From the IMG/VR virus record IMGVR_UViG_3300030331_005446, positions 1 through 23,103 of that record: a stretch of DNA of 23,103 bases. One strand, given 5' to 3'. This document shows, in pieces, positions 6,607 to 12,756 of the stretch. A program made the position numbers and the translations under genes. Under the pieces are notes generated by a model that was given only the letters and a program-made list of their open reading frames with translations, was not told the origin of the DNA and searched no databases. The first letter of the stretch is position 1; each line of letters opens with the position of its first letter. This DNA comes from a virus.

Positions 6607-6789
6607 TCATAAATCTATTATTTCATGACCACGAATTCTTCCGTAAGAAACTTTTTGATGTAAATAACAAAAATCTTTTGGATTGTAAGAGTTTAAAACT
6701 TGTTTACAATTTTTATTTTTGCAAACTCTATCATTCTTATACTTCTTTTGTCTTTTATTATGTCCAACACCTAATTTTCTGACTTCCAT
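6607..6789 (-). CDS. Small zinc-finger protein (60 aa)
   Basis: A 60-residue basic protein. The core is C-x4-C-x12-C-x2-H (VCKNKNCKQVLNS..KDFCYLHQ), a pattern common in tiny phage zinc-finger proteins, followed by a hydrophobic end GHEIIDL. I prefer the ATG at 6789, which has GGAG seven bases upstream; another ATG four codons earlier lacks a site. It overlaps the lysozyme gene by 19 bases. Likely nucleic-acid binding or regulatory, not determined. Confidence 0.7.
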   Translation of the reverse strand: MEVRKLGVGHNKRQKKYKNDRVCKNKNCKQVLNSYNPKDFCYLHQKVSYGRIRGHEIIDL

Positions 6790-7307
6790 TTTTTTCTCCA
6801 TTTTTCTTCATCTTCCCAACACCATTTACTTGAATTCCAGTCATCCCATCTAGTTTTACCATATATATCTTCAGCCAAATGACTTGCTGCCTTGATATTC
6901 CAATAAGGACTATATTGAACTGGCAAAAACTCAAAACCAAAATCAGTTTTGTAAACTGTGTCTGCTTCTAAATGTGGTCTACCAAATCTCATAATAACCC
7001 AAGTATCCCATTCAGGGACACCATACATTTCATAAATCCATCGCCATGTTCTTGGTATGAATTGGAAAATACCACTATCGTCAGCGCTAGATCTATAAGC
7101 TGTTGATTTTCCACGACTCTCGCACCAAGCAATTCTTAATGCAGTATATAAATTTTCTTCGTCAAAAAACTCTACGAGGTAAGGTATGTCATCGTACAGG
7201 GCTGTAGGAATTTCTTCCAGACATACCTTTACCTCTTTCATTTCAGTGGCTGTTGGTAGTTCTTGTACATAAAAACTAGCAACAAAAATTAAGCATTCAG
7301 CAATCAT
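6771..7307 (-). CDS. Secreted lysozyme-like transglycosylase (Rpf-type fold)
   Basis: A 178-residue cell-wall hydrolase. Residues 1-17 form a short hydrophobic export signal (MIAECLIFVASFYVQEL). The domain at 50-165 has the lysozyme-like order: LRIAWCESRGKS with the probable catalytic Glu at 63, DDSGIFQF at 76-83, W88-W90, then NIKAASHLAEDIYG and W-DWNSSKWCW. Cys62 and Cys163 sit where Rpf-like and actinobacterial lysozymes make a disulfide bridge. It would cleave the glycan backbone of peptidoglycan, either as endolysin or as an entry enzyme. It sits in the replication operon rather than beside the holin-like genes at 21-22.6 kb. It starts directly after the zinc-ribbon gene at 7308. Confidence 0.82.
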   Translation of the reverse strand: MIAECLIFVASFYVQELPTATEMKEVKVCLEEIPTALYDDIPYLVEFFDEENLYTALRIAWCESRGKSTAYRSSADDSGIFQFIPRTWRWIYEMYGVPEWDTWVIMRFGRPHLEADTVYKTDFGFEFLPVQYSPYWNIKAASHLAEDIYGKTRWDDWNSSKWCWEDEEKWRKKWKSEN

Positions 7308-7496
7308 TTAAATGTCACTGAATATATCAAAAATATCGAAATTTCTGTTGCAGTTTGGACAATAAAGTAAATCTTCATCTCTATCGCCAAATCTATAACC
7401 ATTTTCCATATATTCAGCTTTGTGAATACATTTACCTGATGGCATTTTTTTGATGTTTCTTTTAGCCTGTGTTGGCCACTCCCAACCAGTGTTCAT
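7308..7496 (-). CDS. Small zinc-ribbon protein (62 aa), first gene of the leftward operon
   Basis: A 62-residue protein with KCIHKAEYMENGYRFGD then LYCPNCNRNFDIFDIF: C-x2-H followed by CPNC, a zinc-ribbon arrangement. GGAGA lies seven bases before the ATG. It is the promoter-proximal gene of the long leftward operon and faces the HTH regulator gene across a 98-base control region, so it may be an early regulatory protein. Function not known. Confidence 0.7.
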   Translation of the reverse strand: MNTGWEWPTQAKRNIKKMPSGKCIHKAEYMENGYRFGDRDEDLLYCPNCNRNFDIFDIFSDI

Positions 7497-7525
7497 CTTC
7501 TCTCCTTATTTTTCTTTACAACTTG

Positions 7526-7554
7526 TTGGCTTATACCAATATGCACATTATAGT
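7526..7554 (+). promoter_or_regulatory. Rightward sigma70-like promoter for the HTH/annealing-protein operon
   Basis: TTGGCT (7526-7531), 17-base spacer, TATAGT (7549-7554). Transcription would start just before the dyad operator at 7559. On the opposite strand the same site contains a perfect TATAAT for leftward transcription (7548-7553) but without a good -35 at 17 bases. The two promoters would overlap face to face. Confidence 0.6.
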
Positions 7555-7558
7555 AGAC

Positions 7559-7580
7559 ACTTGATATGCAAATATCAAGT
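7559..7580. promoter_or_regulatory. Perfect dyad operator
   Basis: ACTTGATA-TGCAAA-TATCAAGT: 8-bp perfectly inverted arms around a 6-bp centre. It lies across the start point of the rightward promoter and the -35 area of the leftward TATAAT, ideal for one dimeric repressor to switch both operons. The adjacent HTH protein (7595-7822) or another phage repressor is the natural candidate ligand. Confidence 0.65.
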
Positions 7581-7594
7581 TATAAAGGAGAAAG

Positions 7595-7822
7595 ATGAAT
7601 AAAAGTAATCCATGGGTTGTTGAAGATCAACCTTTAGGTGTACAAGAAATAGCAAAAGAGCTTGGGTATTCAAGACAAACTGTTAGTTCTTGGCAGCAAC
7701 GCAAACAATTTCCAGAACCAGATGGCCTAGTAAGTGGTGGTCAAGTAAGGATCTGGAAAAGAAAATCTGTTATAGACTGGGCTAACGCAACTGGTCGTAA
7801 TAAGACAGGTGTTGAATTATAA
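7595..7822 (+). CDS. Excisionase/AlpA-like helix-turn-helix protein
   Basis: A 75-residue DNA-binding protein. Residues 13-35 (PLGVQEIAKELGYSRQTVSSWQQ) form a clear MerR/Xis-type HTH, followed by the short wing (FPEPDGLVSGGQVRIWKRKSVIDWAN), the standard layout of phage excisionase or AlpA regulators. AAGGAG is placed five bases before the ATG. It is the first gene of the rightward operon and sits just downstream of a perfect dyad, so autoregulation or control of the divergent leftward operon is likely. No integrase is visible in the window, so excision itself cannot be claimed. Confidence 0.82.
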   Translation: MNKSNPWVVEDQPLGVQEIAKELGYSRQTVSSWQQRKQFPEPDGLVSGGQVRIWKRKSVIDWANATGRNKTGVEL

Positions 7823-7825
7823 AAT

Positions 7826-8713
7826 ATGTCACACCCAGACTTTAATATGTCATGGCGTGACAACATGGATATTGTCTTTGGCAAATATGGTTGGAGACAA
7901 ATACCTTACTATAGAGAAGGAGAGAAAAAAATGGTAGAAGTACCAAAAGAAAGTAGAGATGAAGCCGAAGAAATTGTTACTGAAGCTGAATTAGTTTCAG
8001 TAGAAGATGACAATATTGTCCCAATAAATAACAACAATATTTTTGGAACAACAGATCCTGCTTCATTTATAGAGTATTCAAGACAATACTCAAAACAACT
8101 TGTAGATATTGTTGAAGATCAAAAACTTTATGCAATGATACAGGGTAAAAAATACATGATGTATGAGGGTTGGCAGTTTTTAGGCTCAATGCTGCCTAAT
8201 GCAATAACGCCTCAGACTGAGTGGACTCAAGAAATCAAAGATGACAACGGAGTTGTAATCGGTTTCAAAGCAAGAGTAATAGCAAAAGATGCAATAGGTA
8301 ATACAAGAGGTGCTGGAGAAGCACTTTGTATGAAATCCGAAAGAAACTGGTCAGACAAAGATAACTTTGCTTTGATGTCTATGGCTCAAACTAGAGCAGG
8401 TGGTAAAGCTTTAAGAATGGCTTTATCGTCAATAGTTAAGATTGCAGGTTACGAACCTACACCAAAAGAAGAGATGGATGGTATTCAAATTGAAAATAAT
8501 TTCAATTCGACATCTGAATCCAGTTCTTCTCAAGTAAGTGACTCTAAGGTTGAAATGATGGCAACAGAGAAACAAGTCAACTATCTTAAAGTACTTATAA
8601 ATAAAAATCTTGAGCATGAAATATGTCAAGATGTTTCTTTGCTTGCAAGTATAAATCAAGGTGAGATAAGCAAATCAAAAGCAAGTGAGCTTATAGAAAT
8701 GCTGAAAGGATAA
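7826..8713 (+). CDS. Putative single-strand annealing/recombination protein (Rad52/Erf-like)
   Basis: A 295-residue protein. Residues 85-215 carry a pattern I associate with phage annealing proteins: MIQGKKYMMYEGWQFLGSM (104-122), GFKARVIAKDAIGNTRGAGEALC (146-168), ERNW (172-175), then SMAQTRAGGKALRMAL (185-200) and AGYEPTPKEEMDG. A Ser-rich linker follows, then a C-terminal helical module (ATEKQVNYLKVLINK...SKSKASELIEMLKG) seen at the end of many phage recombinases. It would pair complementary single strands and work with SSB. No obvious ribosome site is present. It starts three bases after the HTH gene and is probably coupled. Confidence 0.72.
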   Translation: MSHPDFNMSWRDNMDIVFGKYGWRQIPYYREGEKKMVEVPKESRDEAEEIVTEAELVSVEDDNIVPINNNNIFGTTDPASFIEYSRQYSKQLVDIVEDQKLYAMIQGKKYMMYEGWQFLGSMLPNAITPQTEWTQEIKDDNGVVIGFKARVIAKDAIGNTRGAGEALCMKSERNWSDKDNFALMSMAQTRAGGKALRMALSSIVKIAGYEPTPKEEMDGIQIENNFNSTSESSSSQVSDSKVEMMATEKQVNYLKVLINKNLEHEICQDVSLLASINQGEISKSKASELIEMLKG

Positions 8714-8715
8714 TT

Positions 8716-9321
8716 ATGAAAACAAAAAATAATCTACGATTTTTAGTAGACGATAAAAACAAGGAGTTTTCTACTTGTTTAGTTTTAGGTCCAAAAGATA
8801 GATTCTATACTCCATCAAGAGGTGGAGAGAACCTTAACGGTGATAAAAGTTATATTCATGTACCAAAAGATTGCATAGTATATTATCCATTTAATTATGT
8901 AAATAGTGACATGATTCTGACTCACCCAGAGTGGATGAGAATAGAACATTCTTTTGAATTTAACGGAACTAGTTATTCCTGGAAATCATTAGGAAGAAAC
9001 AGCAACAGTGAAAATTTACATTTTTGGAGCAATCCATTAGATTTTAGATTTTTGTTAGAAGAATGGGCACAGGCTAATTTATATAAGTATTGGGCACTTA
9101 ATAATTATGGTAATTCAAACTGGAAAGATGAAATTCCTGGCTTTTATGCACAAATGAAAGACTTAGAACAAACTCATAAATATGTTCATTACACTTTTGA
9201 TAATGTGAAAGAAACAGAAACTTTCGGAAGTATTTTTCATCGTGACTTTCACTACAAAGTAAAAGATCAATTTATGGAAGCTGAATTAAGTTCTATTTAT
9301 AAAGATGGAAAAAAAGACTGA
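8716..9321 (+). CDS. Hypothetical protein (201 aa), Trp/Tyr-rich
   Basis: A 201-residue protein, unrecognised. It is rich in aromatic residues (HPEWMRIEHSFEFNGTSYSWKSLG, WSNPLDFRFLLEEWAQANLYKYWAL) and looks beta-rich first and helical later. AAAGGA lies before the ATG. It follows the annealing protein by two bases and overlaps the next gene by 17 bases, so the three are co-expressed. A nuclease partner for the annealing protein is common in this position, but no exonuclease motif is visible. Confidence 0.7.
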   Translation: MKTKNNLRFLVDDKNKEFSTCLVLGPKDRFYTPSRGGENLNGDKSYIHVPKDCIVYYPFNYVNSDMILTHPEWMRIEHSFEFNGTSYSWKSLGRNSNSENLHFWSNPLDFRFLLEEWAQANLYKYWALNNYGNSNWKDEIPGFYAQMKDLEQTHKYVHYTFDNVKETETFGSIFHRDFHYKVKDQFMEAELSSIYKDGKKD

Positions 9322-9763
9322 TTGGGTAACGAGAACCCTTAAGAAAAAAGGTAAATGTGTCGCTTGTTGGCGAGAATTTGCAGTGGGCGACACAGTTGTT
9401 ACACCAATAAAAGATGAAGTTATGTACACACACCTTATTTACTGCCCAAGAGGTGTTGAACACATTGATAATTTATCTGATTATAAAAACTATCTAAAAG
9501 ATCACAAAGGGATTACTGATGAGTCTAAATTAATTTATTTAGGTCATAAATGGGAAATGCACAGAATCCGCAAAGGTTATTTAAATATTGTTGATGTAAA
9601 AGAAGTTACTAAAGAACATAAAGAAGCATATCAACAAATGTTAGATTTTAAGATGAAAAGAGAAAATCAAAATCTAGAAAAACTTTATAAAAAATATAAA
9701 GAAGAACGCCAAAAAATACTTGATCAACTTTTTGATTTAGAAGACGAAAAAGAAAATCTATAA
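9305..9763 (+). CDS. Hypothetical protein with Cys-x2-Cys and long helix (152 aa)
   Basis: A 152-residue basic protein. The N-terminal KGKCVACWREFAVGDTVVTP looks like half of a zinc-ribbon (C-x2-C followed by a beta turn), with a possible second ligand in IYCPRGVEH. The C-terminal 55 residues are a long charged helix (KEAYQQMLDFKMKRENQNLEKLYKKYKEERQKILDQLF), probably a coiled coil. It is the last gene before a strong terminator. Unrecognised. Confidence 0.68.
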   Translation: MEKKTDWVTRTLKKKGKCVACWREFAVGDTVVTPIKDEVMYTHLIYCPRGVEHIDNLSDYKNYLKDHKGITDESKLIYLGHKWEMHRIRKGYLNIVDVKEVTKEHKEAYQQMLDFKMKRENQNLEKLYKKYKEERQKILDQLFDLEDEKENL

Positions 9764-9765
9764 CT

Positions 9766-9806
9766 CTTGTCGACAAGAAAACCCCTTTTAACAGGGGCTT
9801 TCTTTT
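9766..9806 (+). terminator. Rho-independent terminator of the rightward operon, with adjacent palindrome
   Basis: A perfect 12-bp palindrome CTTGTCGACAAG (9766-9777) abuts the hairpin GAAAaCCCC/GGGGcTTTC (9777-9802) that ends in a T-rich tract. It closes the 7.6-9.8 kb operon and marks the left edge of the repeat-bearing island. Confidence 0.75.
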
Positions 9807-9868
9807 ACCTTGGATCTATTGTTACTCATTTAAGGAGAGAGATAATAGATATCTCTACTATACCATCA

Positions 9869-9999
9869 GATTGAAAATAGCTAACAATGAGATTAAAAAT
9901 CTCTAATAATGGGATTGAAAACGCCTAATAATGGGACTGAAAACCAGCAATAATGGGATTGAAAATCACTATTAATGGGATTGAAAATGCCAGATAATG
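9869..9999 (+). repeat. Tandem array of six 22-bp repeats, GATTGAAAA-N7-TAATG
   Basis: Six copies start at 9869, 9891, 9913, 9935, 9957 and 9979, exactly 22 bases apart. Each has GATTGAAAA (copy 2 GATTAAAAA, copy 4 GACTGAAAA), a 7-base stretch that differs in every copy, then TAATG (copy 1 CAATG), with G or A between units. A period of about two helical turns puts all copies on the same DNA face, as in plasmid and phage origin iterons. It lies in a gene-free stretch between a terminator and the ArdA-like gene. A promoter-like pair (TTGTTA, 16 bases, GATAAT) and an AGAGATA/TATCTCT inverted repeat lie just upstream (9819-9858). Confidence 0.9.
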
Positions 10000-10027
10000 A
10001 GTAAATACAGCATCATTTAAGATAAAC

Positions 10028-10047
10028 CCAGCTGCTTGCGCAGCTGG
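10028..10047 (-). terminator. Hairpin terminator of the ArdA-like gene
   Basis: CCAGCTGC-TTGC-GCAGCTGG, a perfect 8-bp stem 27 bases downstream of the ArdA-like stop in the leftward direction, followed by a T-containing but weak tract. The same CCAGCTG arm is used in the terminator at 13490-13511. Confidence 0.55.
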
Positions 10048-10073
10048 ATCTACATGTATTGCGTTAGGAGCGA

Positions 10074-10400
10074 TCAAAAGCCTCTCCAGGTAACGATCCT
10101 TTCTAGTCCCTTTGAGTCCGTTACATACTCCTCGCGCCAGTCTATTTTGGCATCCCTGATCACCGCTTCTTCATCTATATACCATTCCAGGTGCTCTGGG
10201 ATCTCCGCCACATCTGACCAATAACTATAAATATAGTCATCACATTGCTTCTGAGTCCCCATGAAGACGCTGGCAGCAAAATTCTCCCAGTAAGTTTCTT
10301 TCTGATCATAGTTTTCTTTGAAAACTTCCCAGATCTCCAGAATCTCATCTTCATCGAATCTATCTTCTAGATCAGAAGCAGCCTGTTTAAAATTAACCAT
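10074..10400 (-). CDS. ArdA-like antirestriction protein, short form (108 aa)
   Basis: A DNA-mimic antirestriction protein candidate that would block type I restriction enzymes. The C-terminal half (YIYSYWSDVAEIPEHLEWYI, then DEEAVIRDAKI) follows the ArdA pattern Y-E-x-G-x-IP-L-YIDYEAYARDL. The protein is strongly acidic. Typical ArdA has about 165 residues in three domains; this one has 108, so the first domain is missing. I chose the ATG at 10400 because AGGAG precedes it; the frame is open 20 codons further without a site. Base composition is visibly richer in G/C than its neighbours, suggesting separate transfer. It has its own promoter and terminator and is bounded by repeat copies on both sides. 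Confidence 0.72.
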   Translation of the reverse strand: MVNFKQAASDLEDRFDEDEILEIWEVFKENYDQKETYWENFAASVFMGTQKQCDDYIYSYWSDVAEIPEHLEWYIDEEAVIRDAKIDWREEYVTDSKGLERIVTWRGF

Positions 10401-10427
10401 TTTGGCTCCTTTTCTGTCAATAGTATA

Positions 10428-10455
10428 AATATACCAGGTTTCATAATTAATGCAA
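10428..10455 (-). promoter_or_regulatory. Promoter of the ArdA-like gene
   Basis: On the (-) strand: TTGCAT, 16-base spacer, TATATT with an upstream TGG giving an extended -10 (CCTGGTATATT). It is located 28-55 bases upstream of the ATG. Confidence 0.6.
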
Positions 10456-10474
10456 ATCATTGGTTTGCAATTGA

Positions 10475-10543
10475 GATTGAAAATGAATAATAATGGGATT
10501 GAAAATAGATCATAATAGATCGGATTGAAAATGAGTCATAATG
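10475..10543 (+). repeat. Second cluster: three copies of GATTGAAAA-N7-TAATG
   Basis: Copies start at 10475, 10497 and 10523, i.e. 22 and 26 bases apart. The middle copy ends TAATA. The variable 7-mers differ from each other and from the tandem array. It separates the ArdA-like unit from the 17-residue peptide gene. Confidence 0.88.
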
Positions 10544-10550
10544 ACAAAAA

Positions 10551-10587
10551 ACATAGCTGCTCGGCCAAAAAAGCTTTGCAGCCATGT
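10551..10587 (-). terminator. Bidirectional hairpin terminator after peptide gene 1
   Basis: ACATaGCTGC (10551-10560) pairs with GCAGCcATGT (10578-10587), one mismatch. It is flanked by AAAAAA on the left (U-tract for leftward transcripts) and TTTT on the right. Confidence 0.65.
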
Positions 10588-10621
10588 TTTAATTAAGCAT
10601 CTAGCTTTTGCAGCTTAAGAT

Positions 10622-10675
10622 CTATTTACGCTGCTTACGCATCTCTTTTAAGATGGCGCTGATAAAATCAAACAT
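10622..10675 (-). CDS. 17-residue amphipathic peptide, copy 1
   Basis: Encodes MFDFISAILKEMRKQRK. AGGAG lies four bases before the ATG, an extended -10 promoter (TGG-TATAGT, 10706-10711) lies upstream, and a hairpin terminator follows, so this is a complete single-gene unit. The first nine residues are hydrophobic, the last eight strongly basic (net charge about +3), which predicts a membrane- or nucleic-acid-binding helix. Its length and pattern match a second peptide at 16987-17040 residue for residue in the key positions (M-F-D-x-I-x-A-I-L, then basic). Function unknown. A membrane-active peptide, leader peptide or signalling peptide are all possible. Confidence 0.65.
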   Translation of the reverse strand: MFDFISAILKEMRKQRK

Positions 10676-10705
10676 CTTTCTCCTTTCCTTTGATTGTCAT
10701 TTACA

Positions 10706-10735
10706 ACTATACCAGGACTCATAGAAAAACAAGCA
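10706..10735 (-). promoter_or_regulatory. Extended -10 promoter of peptide gene 1
   Basis: (-) strand CCTGG-TATAGT, the same CCTGGTATA block as in the ArdA-like promoter. A TTGTTT is 15 bases upstream as a weak -35. Confidence 0.5.
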
Positions 10736-10745
10736 TATCACTCGT

Positions 10746-10774
10746 TTGCAAATAATACAAATTCTGTTTATAAT
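10746..10774 (+). promoter_or_regulatory. Promoter of the rightward acidic-protein operon
   Basis: TTGCAA (10746-10751), 17-base spacer, TATAAT (10769-10774), then AGGAGG and ATG at 10800. One of the best sigma70-like promoters in the window. Its -35 is again TTGCA. Confidence 0.7.
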
Positions 10775-10799
10775 TAATTATTGACAATTAGGAGGTTCA

Positions 10800-11150
10800 A
10801 TGAAAGAACTATTATATAGAGAAGATAGTGAGTTTAGTGAGGGGTATGTATATAGTGAATACCGTTCTGATAAACCACTAAAGCATAACCAAAATATTAA
10901 TGCACCTGAAGAGATTGCATTATTAGTTGGTAAAACAATTACGAAAGCTGAATACTTGATTTCTGACTTTCGTTCAGTAACCGATCCGAGCTTCGAAGAA
11001 GAAGAGACAGGAGAAGAAACAGATTTCGTGATGCTGACTCTTTCTGATGAAATTGGACAGGAATTCAAGATATACATATCAAGAGACCCTGAAATGAACT
11101 CTAGTGGATACATTAGAGGCGATTTAGAGTTGGCTTCTGATGAGCGATAA
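10800..11150 (+). CDS. Acidic hypothetical protein (116 aa)
   Basis: The first gene of a five-gene rightward operon in the accessory island. The protein has roughly twice as many Asp/Glu as Lys/Arg and includes the run SFEEEETGEET. The C-terminal part looks like an all-beta domain (DFVMLTLSDEIGQEFKIYIS). AGGAGG precedes the ATG. Unrecognised. The acidity and position beside ArdA/ArdC homologues are compatible with a DNA-mimic or other anti-defence role, but that is only context. A 177-codon frame on the other strand is a shadow. Confidence 0.72.
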   Translation: MKELLYREDSEFSEGYVYSEYRSDKPLKHNQNINAPEEIALLVGKTITKAEYLISDFRSVTDPSFEEEETGEETDFVMLTLSDEIGQEFKIYISRDPEMNSSGYIRGDLELASDER

Positions 11151-11166
11151 CAAAGAGGGTTTCTAC

Positions 11167-11328
11167 ATGATTGTTTCTGAATCATATACGGTAGAAATAC
11201 CTGATGTAAATAATATAGATTCAGCCATCGAAGAATTCCACAACGCAGGAAGTGTAGATGTTTATTATGTAGAACATCAAGGTTGGGAGTTTGAAGAGGG
11301 CGATAACTCACATTTAGAGGAGGAATAA
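11167..11328 (+). CDS. Acidic hypothetical protein (53 aa)
   Basis: Starts MIVSESYTVEIPDVNNIDSA with AGAGGG seven bases upstream. An ATG nine codons earlier overlaps the preceding gene but has no site. The beta-alpha-beta look (YTVEIPDVNNIDSAIEEFHNAGSVDVYYVEHQGWEFEEGD) resembles small phage/plasmid accessory domains. Ends HLEEE, whose codons GAGGAGGAA form the ribosome site of the next gene, joined by TAATG. Confidence 0.65.
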   Translation: MIVSESYTVEIPDVNNIDSAIEEFHNAGSVDVYYVEHQGWEFEEGDNSHLEEE

Positions 11329-11510
11329 TGACAGATATTTTTCAAACAACAGATTTTATGGAAAATGAATACACCTTATTGCAAGAACAAGTTATTCATT
11401 TTAGAAATCTTGTTAGTGAAATTGATATAAGCAAGTACGATCAAACAGGGTATATATCCGTTGTAAACAGTATATATTATGAGATTTTTATAGCTCAAGA
11501 GGAGGAATAA
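11328..11510 (+). CDS. Hypothetical protein (60 aa)
   Basis: A 60-residue acidic helical protein (MTDIFQTTDFMENEYTLLQE...VVNSIYYEIFIAQEEE). It starts at a TAATG junction right behind GAGGAG and ends with the same EEE-stop-ATG junction. Unrecognised. It may be a small helical bundle. Confidence 0.68.
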   Translation: MTDIFQTTDFMENEYTLLQEQVIHFRNLVSEIDISKYDQTGYISVVNSIYYEIFIAQEEE

Positions 11511-11788
11511 TGACATTAAGAGAATTAATGAAAGATATAAAAGAAAGTTGTACAGAACTAGAGTTAGAAGATTATCTTGATGTAGATTTATCATTTCAAT
11601 TAATGGTTAAAAATGAAGATTTACAAGATGATGATATATGGGATATTGATTTATCAAGCCCTAATATTATATGTTCAAGTGGTAGTTTTTTTGTTGAGTT
11701 AGGTATGACTGTTGAAAATAATATACCTACTAAGGAAGAATATAAATATTACTTCGAAGATATAAACCCAATAGATGAGGAGGAATAA
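11510..11788 (+). CDS. Acidic hypothetical protein (92 aa)
   Basis: A 92-residue acidic protein (MTLRELMKDIKESCTELELEDYLDVDLSF...DDDIWDIDL). The opening 'MTLRELM..I' followed by a beta domain resembles small accessory proteins of phages and conjugative elements. It ends IDEEE and couples to the next gene. Function unknown. Confidence 0.7.
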   Translation: MTLRELMKDIKESCTELELEDYLDVDLSFQLMVKNEDLQDDDIWDIDLSSPNIICSSGSFFVELGMTVENNIPTKEEYKYYFEDINPIDEEE

Positions 11789-12193
11789 ATGATAGTTTAT
11801 TATGCACACTTATATAACAAAAAAAGACAAGATCCAATGTTTTATTATGGAGAAGAATACCCTATTGCTATCTACAAGCATAAAGGTTTGACTTGGGAAA
11901 TGTGGTGTTACGGAATTACAGAAATTACCTATAAAGAAAAGAAATTTTTTAATGCTGCGGAATTTTGTAAATCCGATCATATGTTAGATAAACTTATTGA
12001 TTCAGGAAAAGCAGTAGTTGATTACAATAGTTGGTTTGAACTTAGACCTTTAAATAGATCTTTAGATATATCTTATTGGGAACACGGCATGTATGATGAG
12101 GTTTATTACAGCCCTGAAGAGATAACTGATGAAATATTAGATGAATATATTAGATTAGAAATGGATATTAAAGATCAGCTGATCAGCAAATAA
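11789..12193 (+). CDS. Hypothetical protein (134 aa)
   Basis: The last gene of the acidic operon: 134 residues, aromatic-rich (MFYYGEEYPIAIYKHKGLTWEMWCYGITEITYKEKKFF), C-terminal acidic helix. Preceded by GAGGAGGAATAA. Unrecognised. It ends 25 bases before the next repeat copy, with GATC sites in the last codons. Confidence 0.7.
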   Translation: MIVYYAHLYNKKRQDPMFYYGEEYPIAIYKHKGLTWEMWCYGITEITYKEKKFFNAAEFCKSDHMLDKLIDSGKAVVDYNSWFELRPLNRSLDISYWEHGMYDEVYYSPEEITDEILDEYIRLEMDIKDQLISK

Positions 12194-12218
12194 GCATATA
12201 TAGATCTATTGAAAATGG

Positions 12219-12239
12219 GATTGAAAATGTGCGATAATG
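12219..12239 (+). repeat. GATTGAAAA-N7-TAATG, single copy (plus half copy upstream)
   Basis: A complete copy at 12219, with an extra ATTGAAAA half-site 12 bases upstream. It lies between convergent transcription units and precedes an A-tract and the terminator at 12262. Confidence 0.88.
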
Positions 12240-12261
12240 TCAAAAAAAATAGATGCAAAAC

Positions 12262-12283
12262 AAAAAGCCACACTAAAAGTGTG
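12262..12283 (-). terminator. Terminator of the four-gene leftward operon
   Basis: CACACT-AAA-AGTGTG hairpin (12269-12283) followed leftward by TTTTTG. Classical rho-independent form, 19 bases after the stop codon at 12302. Confidence 0.75.
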
Positions 12284-12301
12284 ACTTAATGTTTCTAATA
12301 T

Positions 12302-12523
12302 TTAAGATTCTTCCCAAAGAAACTCTATACCGATACCTAAATCGTTTAACCAACTAATACATTCACTTTGAAAAGCTTTAGTTAATTCCTGTTTAGAAAT
12401 GCTGCGGAAATTAGATGGGTTATTTTCATCTATCCAACTTTCAAAGTGTGCATCGATAAAGTCACTATCTAGACTTTCATTATCCGTGTCTACCTGGATA
12501 AGAAACTTTTTACGATAATTCAT
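12302..12523 (-). CDS. Hypothetical protein (73 aa)
   Basis: A 73-residue acidic protein beginning MNYRKKFLIQVDTDNESLDS and ending LGIGIEFLWEES. Beta-alpha type by pattern. The ATG overlaps the upstream stop (ATGA). The last gene of the leftward unit bounded by repeats at 12219 and 13368. Unrecognised. Confidence 0.67.
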   Translation of the reverse strand: MNYRKKFLIQVDTDNESLDSDFIDAHFESWIDENNPSNFRSISKQELTKAFQSECISWLNDLGIGIEFLWEES

Positions 12524-12756
12524 TTCATCACTATCCTTAATGCGAACTCAAGACCTTTGAGAAAACCTACCTCAAAGTCTATTTCGCTGTCGCCTCTTGA
12601 ACTTCCTGCGATAAAATCAATAAGTTCATCAGCATTGTGCCATTCTTTAGGAAAGTCAAACTCGTCATAGAAACGAGCTTTACCCATAACCTCTATACTT
12701 TCAATAGAAGAATTGATAGTTTCACTTAATTGCATTTGAATATCTTGAATATCCAT
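12520..12756 (-). CDS. Hypothetical protein (78 aa)
   Basis: Starts MDIQDIQMQLSETINSSIES at a TAATG junction behind the Glu-encoded GAGGAAGAG ribosome site; the frame is open seven codons further upstream inside the previous gene. The helical C-terminus DFEVGFLKGLEFALRIVM looks like a small dimerisation helix. Unrecognised. Confidence 0.67.
   Translation of the reverse strand: MDIQDIQMQLSETINSSIESIEVMGKARFYDEFDFPKEWHNADELIDFIAGSSRGDSEIDFEVGFLKGLEFALRIVMK

Noticed and set aside
9869-9999. CRISPR array, since GATTGAAA resembles the 3' end of some CRISPR repeats
   Set aside because: The variable part is only 7 bases and the whole unit 22 bases, no cas genes are present, and single copies are scattered over 8 kb.
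9869-9999. sigma70 promoters formed by TTGAAA and TAAT of the repeat
   Set aside because: The two blocks are only about 8 bases apart instead of about 17.
10778-11311. 177-codon leftward frame
   Set aside because: Antisense shadow of the acidic operon, which has a promoter, AGGAGG and coupled genes; this frame has no ribosome site.
12219-12320. 24-codon rightward frame starting inside the repeat upstream of 12235
   Set aside because: No ribosome site, runs through a terminator hairpin.
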